Source: Rubritalea marina DSM 17716
GTDB lineage: Bacteria > Verrucomicrobiota > Verrucomicrobiia > Verrucomicrobiales > Akkermansiaceae
Direction: 5' to 3'
Length of the DNA stretch: 64,000 nt
Assembly: GCF_000378105.1 (NCBI RefSeq)
Contig: NZ_KB899252.1
Span: 1-64,000 of the forward strand
The position numbers and the translations under genes were made by a program. Numbering within the stretch: position 1 is the first letter of the stretch; each line of letters starts with the position of its first letter. This document shows, one piece after another, positions 24,902-33,872 of the stretch. Below the pieces are notes generated by a model, which was not told the origin of the DNA, did no database searches, and saw only the letters and a program-made list of their open reading frames with translations.

Positions 24902-26629
24902 CTATAGGTCGCGGTCGAGGCGACATGGAAATGGCTTTCCTCGGAGCTTCTGACCTTTGAGTGCATCGATCACCTTGCGCTCTTGACCATCCTTCACTTG
25001 CACCAGTGTGTGCTTCGGGAAGATTCGAATCTTACCGAGCTGCCCACTGTTGAGGTTCGCCTCGCTGTAGATCATACCTGCGATTTCTCCTGGTGCCACG
25101 CCGAGGTTACCACCAATACCAAGGAAGATTTGCTTCATCCCAGATGCCACTTCGTTACGACGTGATTCACGGTCGTAGCTGCCACCACGTTCACCACGGT
25201 CGCGTCCACCTCGACGATCATCGCGATCACCACCACGTTCAAAGCGACCACCTCGTTCGCCACGATCACGACGATCACGGCGATCACCACCACGGTCACC
25301 GCCTGGGCGATCTTCTTGAATTTCCTCGCCTTCGCGACCAGTCGATTCACGCATCATTGCGAAGAGCGTGCCAGCTATGTCAGTGGCGGCGTAGCCTTGC
25401 TCAAGCAAGCGATCCACGAGGTTGAGGAATGGAGCTCCTTTTTCCTGCTCTTCTAACTTCTGCTTCACGCTCTCGAAAAGAACATCCGCGCGCTTGCCTT
25501 CCACATCTTCCTGAGATGGTACTTTTTCGCGGCGAATCTTGCTACGGATGTAGCGCTCCACATTCTGCAAGCGATAGACATCACGGCCGAACACAAAGGA
25601 TGCTGCGCGACCTGTGCGTCCAGCACGGCCAGTACGGCCGATACGGTGCACGTAGTCTTCTGGGTCTTGCGGAAGATCGTAGTTCACCACGAGATCCACT
25701 TCGTCGATGTCGAGTCCACGCGCTGCCACGTCGGTAGCAATGAGTAGCTCTACTTTGCCATCACGGAAGCGATTGATCACGCGCTCACGCATTTGCTGGG
25801 TGATGTCGCCATGCAAACGATCCGCAGTGAATCCACGAGCAAGAAGTGCTTCAGTAGCCTCATCCACTGCACGCTTCGTGTTACAAAATACAACAGCCAA
25901 TCGGAAAGCATTCATGTCGAGCAAACGGGAAAGCACTTCCACCTTTGAGCGGTTGCGAACTTCGTAGTACGATTGATCGATACGATCCACAGTGAGAGCC
26001 TTCTTAGCCACTTCCACCTTCTGTGGGTCTTTACCAAATTTAGAGATCAAACGCTCAACATTGCGATTCATTGTCGCAGAGAAAAAGAGTGTCTGATAGT
26101 CAGTGTCCACTTGGCCCAAAATCTCTTCCATGTCATCACGGAAGCCCATGTCGAGCATTCTGTCGGCTTCATCGAGGATGATCAATTTAAGATCTTCGGT
26201 GCGAAGTGTTCCACGACGGAGGTGATCCATCAATCGGCCTGGAGTTCCTACCACCATGTGCGCACCACGGAGTCCGCGGATCTGGCGATCAATAGGTGCA
26301 CCACCGTAAACCGGTGTGGATTGAAGTCTATTAAGGTTTGTACCCAACTTGCCAACTTCTTCACTAATCTGAACACAAAGCTCGCGAGTAGGTGAAAGGA
26401 TCAGCACCTGTGGGCGTGACACCTGAGTGTCAATCATCTCCAAGGCTGGAAGTACAAAGGCAGCGGTTTTTCCGGATCCAGTTTCAGAAAGTCCAACAAT
26501 GTCGTGACCCTCTAGGATTTTAGGAATGGCAATGGCTTGAATCTGTGATGGAGCCTCGTATCCAAGGTCGAGTACAGCATCAAGAAGGGGCTTGGAGAGT
26601 CCCAAGTCCGTAAATTTTACGTCGGTCAT
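24902..26629 (-). CDS. DEAD-box RNA helicase with DbpA-type RNA-binding tail
   Basis: A 575-residue ATP-dependent RNA helicase. It shows the Q motif near [10 protein letters not shown], Walker [19 protein letters not shown], the helicase-C [11 protein letters not shown] and, at about 420-490, a long Arg/Gly/Asp-rich linker. The C-terminal domain ([21 protein letters not shown] to [12 protein letters not shown]) is the RNA-binding fold of DbpA/CsdA. Expected roles are ribosome assembly, cold adaptation and mRNA turnover. The arrangement is closest to DeaD/CsdA proteins. Convergent with the exported protein gene. Confidence 0.93.
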   Translation of the reverse strand: MTDVKFTDLGLSKPLLDAVLDLGYEAPSQIQAIAIPKILEGHDIVGLSETGSGKTAAFVLPALEMIDTQVSRPQVLILSPTRELCVQISEEVGKLGTNLNRLQSTPVYGGAPIDRQIRGLRGAHMVVGTPGRLMDHLRRGTLRTEDLKLIILDEADRMLDMGFRDDMEEILGQVDTDYQTLFFSATMNRNVERLISKFGKDPQKVEVAKKALTVDRIDQSYYEVRNRSKVEVLSRLLDMNAFRLAVVFCNTKRAVDEATEALLARGFTADRLHGDITQQMRERVINRFRDGKVELLIATDVAARGLDIDEVDLVVNYDLPQDPEDYVHRIGRTGRAGRTGRAASFVFGRDVYRLQNVERYIRSKIRREKVPSQEDVEGKRADVLFESVKQKLEEQEKGAPFLNLVDRLLEQGYAATDIAGTLFAMMRESTGREGEEIQEDRPGGDRGGDRRDRRDRGERGGRFERGGDRDDRRGGRDRGERGGSYDRESRRNEVASGMKQIFLGIGGNLGVAPGEIAGMIYSEANLNSGQLGKIRIFPKHTLVQVKDGQERKVIDALKGQKLRGKPFPCRLDRDL

Positions 26630-27016
26630 AATCAGTTCGGTTGTGCTATAAAGCCGCGTCTGATCGATACCTATTCAACATAAATCAATGGCGGCCAAGG
26701 TGGATCATCCACCCGATAGGACGCGACCTATGCGCTCGCTACCACGAAATAGCAAGCATTATTCGTAAATTGCTCACAATGCCCTTTCCGCACACTCAAA
26801 AGACCAAGACTAAGGTCTTTCTCATTCTGAGCCTGTCACCATATGTACCAAAAGGTCTTTCTCATTCTGAGCCTGTCACCATATGTACCAAACGCATACG
26901 TACATGTGTTCGTAGATCACTCGCCTTGGCGTATTCATCCAAGCTTGCACCCTCACTGAAGGTTGTCCACGTAGCGACAAACAATAACTTCACTTCGTAT
27001 TTTCACCTAAAAAAAA
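26630..27016. other. Intergenic region carrying a tandem repeat
   Basis: The stretch between the helicase and PEP-CTERM genes has no convincing gene: one forward frame of 145 codons exists but has no homology features and runs through the repeat. It holds the helicase promoter region, two tandem 40-base repeats at 26812-26891 and a terminator at its right end. Confidence 0.4.
26812..26891. repeat. Two tandem 40-base repeats with island motif
   Basis: Two perfect head-to-tail copies of a 40-base unit (26812-26851 and 26852-26891). Each contains CTCATTCTGAGCCTGTCACC followed by ATATGTACCA. The core GAGCCTGTCACCATATG is the same as in the island copies at 203, 1302 and 2593. Tandem array plus dispersed copies fits REP-like elements mobilised by a Y1 transposase. 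Confidence 0.75.
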
Positions 27017-27048
27017 TCTCCAGCTGGCTTCTCATGCCAACTGGAGAT
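27017..27048 (-). terminator. Terminator of PEP-CTERM gene
   Basis: ATCTCCAGCTGGC and GCCAACTGGAGAT form a stem with one mismatch; on the reverse strand it is followed by eight T. It lies 35 bases past the PEP-CTERM gene stop. Confidence 0.85.
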
Positions 27049-27082
27049 GAAATCTTAAGAGATGCTGATCGAGTCTAAAGTC

Positions 27083-27859
27083 TTAGCGGCGACGGCGAAG
27101 TAGAAGCACGCTAGCACCTAGACCGAGCAAGGCTGTACTGGATGGCTCAGGAACAGACGTAATCGAAAGATTGTCGATATAAGATGTGCCACCACCTGTT
27201 TCATCAGCGCCAAGGCCAAAGAAAAAACCATCGATATCACCAACCGTCGACACACCTGCGATCCCCAAGGTGCTCACATCAACCTGCCAAGTAAACGTCC
27301 CTGTGCCTGACAAGGATCCACTGATAGAGTCTTCATCATCGGGAGTGGTGTCACCATCCAATAGGTTGAAGGTGTCATAACCTCCCGCGCTGACATCCTC
27401 ATTCAATGAGCTGTTACCGCTCCGCCAGTTCGAGGTGTTTGAAAGAAAGTCAAAAGTAGTTGTCGGAGTTGCCCCGGATTGAATCGCCCAAAAGTGAACT
27501 TCTAAAGAGTCACTCCCATCTGTGCCATAATCAAAAGAGACCGTTAGAATAGTGTCGGTACTTGTGGTCGCTGTATTGGTCCACCACTGCCAAGCGGGTG
27601 ACTCGCCCTCGACAGAATCGCCAGCGACAGCGTAGGCATTCTCCAGACGACCACCTGTAATATCCCACTCGGAAAGGTTGCCGCCAGTTCGAGATCCATT
27701 CCATCCTAGATCAATACGAGCCTCATAGGCTCGAAACTGATCTGTAGGTGTACTGGGAGTGCTAAAGTCGTCTTGTAAAAGAATTGCCGCTTGAGTCGAG
27801 GCAATTGGTAATCCGGCAATTGCAAGGGCCAGACCAGTTAATCTATGTGTTGGTTTCAT
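27083..27859 (-). CDS. PEP-CTERM sorting-domain exported protein
   Basis: A 258-residue protein with a signal peptide (MKPTHRLTGLALAIAGLP) and the C-terminal sorting signal VPEPSSTALLGLGASVLLLR followed by arginines. The ectodomain is rich in Asp, Thr, Ser and Gly and looks like a beta-sandwich (jelly-roll) carbohydrate-binding type. The ATG at 27859 is preferred to a GTG at 27889. PEP-CTERM proteins are processed by exosortase and end up on the surface or in extracellular matrix; the exosortase gene is not in this window. Function of the ectodomain is unknown. Confidence 0.87.
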   Translation of the reverse strand: MKPTHRLTGLALAIAGLPIASTQAAILLQDDFSTPSTPTDQFRAYEARIDLGWNGSRTGGNLSEWDITGGRLENAYAVAGDSVEGESPAWQWWTNTATTSTDTILTVSFDYGTDGSDSLEVHFWAIQSGATPTTTFDFLSNTSNWRSGNSSLNEDVSAGGYDTFNLLDGDTTPDDEDSISGSLSGTGTFTWQVDVSTLGIAGVSTVGDIDGFFFGLGADETGGGTSYIDNLSITSVPEPSSTALLGLGASVLLLRRRR

Positions 27860-28007
27860 GGTGTTATTGTATCTGTAGCGTGTTTTCACAGAACATGAGG
27901 GTTTGAGACACCAGTTTCAAGTTTCATGTGTGCGACAGAAAGTGAGCATATCATACATATATGTTTAACAACCAGAAAATTGTGGGTAATGAAAATTGAG
28001 GGTGAAG

Positions 28008-28360
28008 GAACTGATGCACATGATACATGGTGGCAGACTCGCTAGGTGGAAGAATCTCAGTTTTGGCGCAGCGGTGAAGTAAGGTGCTTGATGTCACCGC
28101 AGCAGGAATGCTGTGGCGGAGTGTATCACCTAGTGTGACGTAGTGTGTGGCGGGAGTTTGTATTTGATGATGCGGGACGAGAGTTCTTCGTCGACTTGAT
28201 GCATAAGTATGAAACCTTTGGCGACCTGAAAGTGCTAAACGATGGTAGGAACTTGAGTATCGGTCAAATACTGAGGTGCCGTCTTCGCTTTGCCAGTGAT
28301 GGTGTGATATTTGGAGCCAAGGAATTTGTAGAAGAAGGTTTCGGGTCCCTAAAAAGCGCT
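28008..28360 (+). pseudogene. Decayed REP-associated (Y1) transposase
   Basis: The forward frame from 28121 reads VYHLV, an in-frame TGA, then RSVWREFVFDDAGREFFVDL, FGDLKVL and directly NDGRNLSIGQILRCRLRF, then ASDGVIFGAKEFVEEGF. Y1/RAYT proteins start with YHxxSR, have an HUH motif after the first helix and a catalytic Tyr, then the LRCRxRYFTDG C-terminal motif. Here TGA stands where the Ser codon would be, and the HUH-to-Tyr section is deleted. Upstream, near 28030, CATGGTGGCAGACTCG is a degenerate form of the island motif. It is dead as a gene. Confidence 0.6.
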
Positions 28361-28449
28361 ACCCCAGCAATACGCCAACCGCAAACAATACGCCAAGAAG
28401 ATGAGCTTTACCAGAGGCAAGCGGATCAGCGCCCACCGGCGCGACGCGC

Positions 28450-31002
28450 CTAAATATAAATATCGCGAGCTTTGGCACCATCGGCTGGGCCGATCATACC
28501 GCGTTCTTCGAGAATATCCATCATGCGGGCGGCGCGTGTGTAGCCGAGCCTGAGGCGGCGCTGGAGCATCGAAGTACTGGCCTTTTGCTCGGTGGTAATG
28601 ACTTCGATACACTTGAGAAGGCATTCTTCGTCAGCATCCGAGACGTCATTGCCGCCGTCATCATCTGAGCCACCACCACTCTCGATCGATTCCTGGATCG
28701 AGGGTTCAAAGTTTTGCTCTGATTGCTTCGAGCAATGCTCGACAATCGCCTCGACTTCTTCATCTGAAACGAAGGCTCCCTGGGCTCTTTCCAGCTTGGC
28801 GGATCCCGGTGGGAGATAGAGCATGTCTCCTTTGCCCACCAGCTTATCAGCACCCTTGGTGTCGAGAATCACGCGGGAGTCGAGTGCCGAGGAAACTTGG
28901 AAGGCGATGCGGCTTGGAATGTTGGCCTTAATGATACCGGTGACCACGTCAGCTCTTGGTGTCTGAGTAGCAATAATCAAATGAATCCCTGCAGCACGCG
29001 CCTTCTGAGCGATGCGCGCAATGTTCATCTCGACATCCGCTGGAGCGGTCTGCATGAGATCGGCAAGCTCATCAATGATGACCACAATGTAAGGGAAGCG
29101 ATCCGGCATTTCAGCCTCTTCGTCACCGTGTTCATCTTCTTCGACTTCAGCCCCTGGTCCTAGTTCTCCGTCTTCGAGAGCACGGGCGATGGACTCAATC
29201 ACTTCTGGATCTGCTTCCTCTTCGAGTTCAGAAGCCTCCTCTTCAGGGACTTCCGGCTCTGGCGCAGCCTCTTCAGCTTCTGGGCGTGGACGGTTGTTGT
29301 ATCCATCAAAATTGCGCACCCCGCACTTGGCGAAGAGTCGGTAACGCTTCTCCATCTCATTCACCACCCAACGCAGTGCCGCTACCACTTTGTTCGGGTC
29401 GGTCACCACAGGCACCACTAAGTGTGGTAGCTCGCCATAGACCTGCATCTCCACCACTTTCGGGTCCACCATGATGAAGCGCAACTCGTCTGGGGTAAAC
29501 TTGTAGAGGATCGAGGTGATGATCGAGTTGATACATACCGACTTACCCGCACCTGTAGCACCAGCGACTAACAAGTGTGGCATCGCTGCTAGATCGCCAA
29601 TGACGGTATTGCCGTAGACATCTTTACCCAGTGCCAATGGAATTTTCTTCTTCGCTGATGTGAAGGCCTCGTCCTGGAGGAGCTCACGCAATGGCACAGC
29701 GACTTTGTTGTCGTTGGCAATCTCGATCCCAACGGTGTCTTTGCCGGGAATTGGTGCTAGAATGTTGATGCGCTCGGCCTTGGTGGCACGTGCAATATCG
29801 GCTTCTAACTGAGTGATACGGCTGACGCGAAGGCCCATGCTCGGATAGACCTCGTAGCGCGTGATCGTAGGACCACGAGTGATGTCACCAGCGCTCACAT
29901 CGACACCGAACGCTTTGAGCGTGTCGACTATGGTCTTCTGAACGGAGAGCAGCTCCCCTTGATCAGCACCCTGATCTTCAGGTACCGAATCGTCGTAGGA
30001 CAATAAATCAAAGCCAGGAAGTTCATAGCCTTCATAAGCGTCTGTGGAAAGCGAGACACCTTCTGGCTTCTTCTCCTTCTGGAAGGCCTTGCCTTCCTTT
30101 GCCACCGGAGCTTTTTTGCGCTGGGAAGCATCGATAATTTGCGGTTTAGGAACCTCCTTCAGCTCCATTTCAACTTGAGGGTTTTTCTTCTCCTCCTCCT
30201 CTTGCTTGCGCTTCGCCTCTTCTTTCTTTTGCTCCTTCAGCTTACGTTCATTCTCACGCTTCCGCTCGAGCTCTAGCTTCGCCTCCTCTTTCGCCTTATT
30301 GCGTTCGTCAGTACGACTTTGCTTCTCAGAATCTTTAGCCACCTTCTTCATCTTGCGCTCGGTACTACGCACACGGGCACGGCGCTTGGTCTCCACCCAT
30401 TCTTTGGTCGATTGATAGCATTTCTTGCAGAAAAAGATCGGGTTGATTCCCGTGAGCATGATCATCCCAATGATGTAGACAACCAACAATAAGATCAGCG
30501 ATCCAGTCACATTCAACAATGCCTGCAACACCCTAGTGCCAATAAAATAGCCAACATAGCCGCCAGGGTAGATGATATGATTGCGCAGCGCCCAGTCCCC
30601 CAAAAACCCAGTGACCGCTAGAATACAAGAACCTGCAAAGACAAAGAAAAATAGCCCCAAAAAGGTGCGACGCGTGAAATGCGCACTCATGAAGGTGTAG
30701 GCCGCACCAATCCATAAAATACCAATCGGAAGCAAGTACCCTGCTGCACCAAACACAAGCAATACCAAATGCGCCATGATCGCACCCACGGGACCGATCA
30801 GGTTTTGACGGGGGTCATTCGCCTCATTATTCTCAGAGGCAAATAGCCCCATTACCGGCATATCCTTGTGGGTGTAGGTAATCATCGCCAAAGTCAACAA
30901 CATGCCAAACCCTAACAACGCGACACCCACGACTTCACGCAACCACATCGGCCACTTCTGGTCGGCGATCTCTTGATGCGTTCTATTTTGCTTTGCTGCC
31001 AT
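28450..31002 (-). CDS. ftsK: DNA translocase FtsK/SpoIIIE
   Basis: An 850-residue septal DNA pump. Four transmembrane helices lie at about 20-185, a Lys/Glu-rich coiled-coil-like linker at 195-290, then the motor with Walker A GATGAGKS (481-488), Walker B YIVVIIDELADLM (638-650) and the C-terminal winged-helix gamma domain that reads KOPS sites (about 790-850). Between GYNN (570) and Walker B there is an acidic, Glu/Pro-rich insertion of roughly 65 residues, longer than in Escherichia or Bacillus proteins. The gene is alone in its orientation, with the transposase relic at its 3' side. Confidence 0.93.
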   Translation of the reverse strand: MAAKQNRTHQEIADQKWPMWLREVVGVALLGFGMLLTLAMITYTHKDMPVMGLFASENNEANDPRQNLIGPVGAIMAHLVLLVFGAAGYLLPIGILWIGAAYTFMSAHFTRRTFLGLFFFVFAGSCILAVTGFLGDWALRNHIIYPGGYVGYFIGTRVLQALLNVTGSLILLLVVYIIGMIMLTGINPIFFCKKCYQSTKEWVETKRRARVRSTERKMKKVAKDSEKQSRTDERNKAKEEAKLELERKRENERKLKEQKKEEAKRKQEEEEKKNPQVEMELKEVPKPQIIDASQRKKAPVAKEGKAFQKEKKPEGVSLSTDAYEGYELPGFDLLSYDDSVPEDQGADQGELLSVQKTIVDTLKAFGVDVSAGDITRGPTITRYEVYPSMGLRVSRITQLEADIARATKAERINILAPIPGKDTVGIEIANDNKVAVPLRELLQDEAFTSAKKKIPLALGKDVYGNTVIGDLAAMPHLLVAGATGAGKSVCINSIITSILYKFTPDELRFIMVDPKVVEMQVYGELPHLVVPVVTDPNKVVAALRWVVNEMEKRYRLFAKCGVRNFDGYNNRPRPEAEEAAPEPEVPEEEASELEEEADPEVIESIARALEDGELGPGAEVEEDEHGDEEAEMPDRFPYIVVIIDELADLMQTAPADVEMNIARIAQKARAAGIHLIIATQTPRADVVTGIIKANIPSRIAFQVSSALDSRVILDTKGADKLVGKGDMLYLPPGSAKLERAQGAFVSDEEVEAIVEHCSKQSEQNFEPSIQESIESGGGSDDDGGNDVSDADEECLLKCIEVITTEQKASTSMLQRRLRLGYTRAARMMDILEERGMIGPADGAKARDIYI

Positions 31003-31153
31003 AGTTTAAGCGGTATCCACCGCAATTGCTCTGTTTCCAAACATCCCAGTCGCAAGCAATGAAGGCAAGCTAGAATTACTCTATGTATCGATTGAATTGA
31101 TAGCTATCAGCTGCTACTAACTTATGGTAGAGATCTTACCTAGCCACGGACAC

Positions 31154-32053
31154 ATGATTCAACCTCTGCATAGCTTCCTCCTACACCTCATCGCAGCCTG
31201 CTCCATGATTGGGAGCATTGCTCAGTCAAGAGCTGCTGAGAATAAGTTCAGCACTGACTTCGTAAGGGTGCAGCGCCCCGACTCAGGCGAGACACTTCTA
31301 CAAACTGCCATCACGAGCTACAGCAAAGGCGAAAGCTCTGTCGATCTCGTCGGCGCTGTGCACATTGCAGATCGCGCGTACTACGAAGCACTCAATGACA
31401 TACTCAATGATTACTCTGCGGTGCTATTCGAACTCATCGGCGGCGAAGTCATCGAATCAGAACGAGCCGCAGCAGCACACCAGATTGAGAATCGAGAACG
31501 TCAGGACTCGCCGCTACCGAGCCTGGCGGTACTAGGGTCGATGACCAAATCACTTCAGGACCGCCTGCAGCTGGAGTCTCAGCTCTCGGTGGTGAATTAC
31601 CTGCCTGACCATTTCATTCATGCCGACCTGACGATGTCTGAATTCCTCGCTCTCAATCAACAAGATGGCAATTCAATCTCAAGCTTCATGCTCAAGCAAG
31701 CCATGCAGGGCAGCAATGCCAAATCCCCCAGCACCATTAGCTTTCTCATCGCACTTCTTTCAAAAAACCCGAATCGCTTAAAACTGTTGCTAATCGACCA
31801 GCTCGCCGAAGCTGATAAACAACTCGCTAGCCTGGATGAAGAAAACCTGATCATCACCCAGCGCAACGATCGTTGTATCGAAAAGCTGGAGGAAGCACTC
31901 CAAGATGGCCACAGCAAGATCGCGATCTTTTACGGCGCCGCACACTTCCCACACTTGGAGAAGGTACTTTTGGAAATGGGCTACCACCGCAGCGCCCAGC
32001 AATGGCTCAATGCTTGGACGATTCCAGACATGAAGCAAAAACCTAAGGAATAG
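31154..32053 (+). CDS. TraB/GumN-like exported protein
   Basis: A 299-residue protein (start ATG 31154; another ATG at 31124). The N-terminal hydrophobic segment with LIAAC could be a lipobox. SVDLVGAVHIADRAYYEALN and VLFELIG correspond to the first TraB motif, and KIAIFYGAAHFPHLEKVLLE to the last, with a conserved His in each; RNDRCI is the middle motif. TraB-family proteins are suspected metal-dependent hydrolases or pheromone shutdown factors; none is well characterised in this phylum. Its last codons overlap the convergent DUF1802 gene by 11 bases. Confidence 0.68.
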   Translation: MIQPLHSFLLHLIAACSMIGSIAQSRAAENKFSTDFVRVQRPDSGETLLQTAITSYSKGESSVDLVGAVHIADRAYYEALNDILNDYSAVLFELIGGEVIESERAAAAHQIENRERQDSPLPSLAVLGSMTKSLQDRLQLESQLSVVNYLPDHFIHADLTMSEFLALNQQDGNSISSFMLKQAMQGSNAKSPSTISFLIALLSKNPNRLKLLLIDQLAEADKQLASLDEENLIITQRNDRCIEKLEEALQDGHSKIAIFYGAAHFPHLEKVLLEMGYHRSAQQWLNAWTIPDMKQKPKE

Positions 32054-32528
32054 TCACCCAGGAGCGGCAGCCGCCTTGCGCCTTACTATAAGCCACCTCA
32101 AGGGCCGGATCGAGCAACTCCACAGAGATTTGCGCTACCTGCACACTACCTTCATCCATCCCTTTCCCACTCCAGAGGAATCGCTCCCGAAGAAGCTCTT
32201 CGCTGTAGATGTGCCGACCGCTGAGAGCGAGCACCTGCTGCCAATCACGCACATCCTCCACCGCCGTGACGCGGCATTTGTATTTTACCGGCACCACATC
32301 ACCCACCTCCCACACCCGCTTTGAAGGGTCCGGAAAATCAGCTCTGGCAGAACCAAGCAGGAGCGTGGATTGCTTGTGAAATAAGGTAGGGAAAAGGTAA
32401 AATTCCTCATGCTTGAAGCGAAACCCATCCCGCCCTTCGTGGATACCCCCTTTGCGAATCAGCACATCCTGTTCACCCTTACCAATCGCTTCACACACTG
32501 CGAACCATTCCTTGAATGCCACCTTCAT
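32043..32528 (-). CDS. DUF1802 family protein
   Basis: A 161-residue cytosolic protein. Start ATG 32528 gives the DUF1802 beginning MKVAFKEWFAVCEAIGKG, followed by VLIRKGGIHEG, FYLFPTLFHKQ and the C-terminal QVAQISVELLDPALEVAY. DUF1802 members are small proteins of unknown function found in many bacteria and often near no consistent partner. The 3' end overlaps the convergent TraB-like gene by 11 bases. Upstream, the short XapX gene is divergent. Confidence 0.75.
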   Translation of the reverse strand: MKVAFKEWFAVCEAIGKGEQDVLIRKGGIHEGRDGFRFKHEEFYLFPTLFHKQSTLLLGSARADFPDPSKRVWEVGDVVPVKYKCRVTAVEDVRDWQQVLALSGRHIYSEELLRERFLWSGKGMDEGSVQVAQISVELLDPALEVAYSKAQGGCRSWVTIP

Positions 32529-32607
32529 GCAGCCATCATGACCAATTCCTGCAGCCAAGCAAGTTCTAGCTAGTAAAGCCAAACGGATTCTCTATCCTCG
32601 CAGCAGC

Positions 32608-32778
32608 ATGTCAGAAGTTCTTCTCTCACTCGGCGTAGGCATCCTCATTGGTGTCATCTTTACCGCTCTCAAACTCCCAATACCAGCTCCTCCAGTACTC
32701 GCCGGCATCATGGGCATTCTAGGAATTTATCTCGGAAATAAACTCTACCAATGGGTGCTGGAGTCCTTCTTTTCCTAA
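32608..32778 (+). CDS. XapX-domain small membrane protein
   Basis: A 56-residue frame begins MSEVLLSLGVGILIGVIFTA and continues KLPIPAPPVLAGIMGILGIY, then LGNKLYQWV. Two hydrophobic helices around KxPxPAPPxLxGxxGIxGxxxG match XapX (DUF1427) proteins. Function is unknown; these are minimal membrane proteins sometimes neighbouring permease genes. It is divergent from the DUF1802 gene and convergent with def, with a terminator between. Confidence 0.75.
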   Translation: MSEVLLSLGVGILIGVIFTALKLPIPAPPVLAGIMGILGIYLGNKLYQWVLESFFS

Positions 32779-32786
32779 AATAAAAA

Positions 32787-32810
32787 AGGCGCCCCGAACT
32801 GGGTCGCCTT
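32787..32810 (-). terminator. Terminator of def operon (bidirectional)
   Basis: AAGGCG and CGCCTT frame a stem extended by CCC/GGG; the reverse-strand side is followed by TTTTTT and the forward side by weaker T. It ends the tonB-exbB-exbD-def unit and probably also XapX. Confidence 0.75.
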
Positions 32811-32837
32811 GGTAATTATGGAGCAGATAAAGACGAC

Positions 32838-33413
32838 CTATTCAGGGTCGTTCGCATTGTACTCCCACTTGGTAGCCGCGAGATCCTTAAGCTTGCGCTT
32901 AAGGCGAGCTTTGGCAGTGGAGCTCACACGATCAGTAAAGAGAATCCCATTGAGGTGATCTACCTCGTGTTGGATCGCACGCGAGCACAAGCCGTCTGTC
33001 TCCACGACGAGTACGGAACCGTCGAGCTGAGGAAGAGTCGCTTTCACATTCACCTTGCGCTTCACCTTAGCACGTATTTCTTGAATACTCAGGCACCCTT
33101 CGATGTCTGTCTCATGAGGACCAGAAAACTCGAGCTCTGGGTTGATGAATACCAAGGGCATGTGGTCTTCCATCTTCGCGTCTTCTCCGTTCACCTTGAA
33201 GAATGAAACACACTCCGGATCGTGGCTGGTGTCCACCACCGCCATGCGGATGTCCACCCCCACCTGCGGCGCTGCGAGGCCCACGCCTTCTGCATCCTTC
33301 ATGGTTTCAATCATGTCAGCAGCAAATTTTTCAACCTTTTCGTCCACCGACTGGACTGGCTCACACTTCTTGCGCAGGACGGCTTCGCCCAATTGCATAA
33401 TATTTAAAATCAT
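32838..33413 (-). CDS. def: Peptide deformylase
   Basis: A 191-residue metalloenzyme that removes the formyl group from new proteins. It has the three family motifs: GVGLAAPQVG near residue 45, EGCLSI near 105 and QHEVDHLNG near 150, the last two supplying Cys, two His and Glu for the metal. It is 21 bases after exbD and so likely read from the TonB operon promoter. Length matches type I enzymes. Confidence 0.95.
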   Translation of the reverse strand: MILNIMQLGEAVLRKKCEPVQSVDEKVEKFAADMIETMKDAEGVGLAAPQVGVDIRMAVVDTSHDPECVSFFKVNGEDAKMEDHMPLVFINPELEFSGPHETDIEGCLSIQEIRAKVKRKVNVKATLPQLDGSVLVVETDGLCSRAIQHEVDHLNGILFTDRVSSTAKARLKRKLKDLAATKWEYNANDPE

Positions 33414-33434
33414 ATTTCTATATCCTGGTTATTA

Positions 33435-33851
33435 CTATTCCCCTTTCCCACCGGTCAGAACGCGTGTGGGAAGGTTAGATTCGAATCCCGCTTTGGTCAA
33501 TGACTCAGAGACCATGATCATTTGCTCCAACCGGACGCGCTTGTCCATCTCCAGCTCAAGCTCACGCCCTTGCTTTTTCATCTCCTTGAGGTAGTCCACC
33601 AATAAGTTAGGATGCACTTTCACCGAGTCGAGAGTGATCTCGCCCTCAGCATTGACTGCTAGAACTGCGCGTGGGTCTACTACTTGCTCCGTCTGTAGAT
33701 CCCCCACCACCGGAATCGAGATATCTAAGATCGTACGCTTTTGCTTGGGCTGCATCGTTACAATGAAGAAGATCAGCAAAATGACCAGAATGTCCACCAG
33801 CGAGACAATCGGAATCGCTGGGATAGTTTTCTTTGGTTTATAAAATTCCAT
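33435..33851 (-). CDS. exbD: ExbD/TolR-type biopolymer transport protein
   Basis: A 138-residue protein with one N-terminal transmembrane helix (IPIVSLVDILVILLIFFIV) that includes the conserved Asp used in proton coupling, then a periplasmic domain. It partners ExbB and TonB to energise outer-membrane transporters. Its ATG is 21 bases after the exbB stop. ExbD and TolR cannot be told apart by length, but the adjacent TonB-like gene favours ExbD. Confidence 0.86.
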   Translation of the reverse strand: MEFYKPKKTIPAIPIVSLVDILVILLIFFIVTMQPKQKRTILDISIPVVGDLQTEQVVDPRAVLAVNAEGEITLDSVKVHPNLLVDYLKEMKKQGRELELEMDKRVRLEQMIMVSESLTKAGFESNLPTRVLTGGKGE

Positions 33852-33872
33852 GGCGAACAGCCGTTAGTTGTT

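Noticed and set aside
26812-26891. Tandem repeats as a small CRISPR array
   Set aside because: The two 40-base units are directly adjacent without any spacer, and no cas gene is present.
26641-27078. 145-codon forward frame between helicase and PEP-CTERM genes
   Set aside because: It passes through the tandem 40-base repeats and the terminator hairpin, has no recognisable motif and no good start.
28145-28453. A 102-codon forward frame as a normal gene
   Set aside because: It is the C-terminal part of the decayed transposase fused to non-homologous sequence after 28350; reading upstream meets an in-frame TGA in the conserved start motif.
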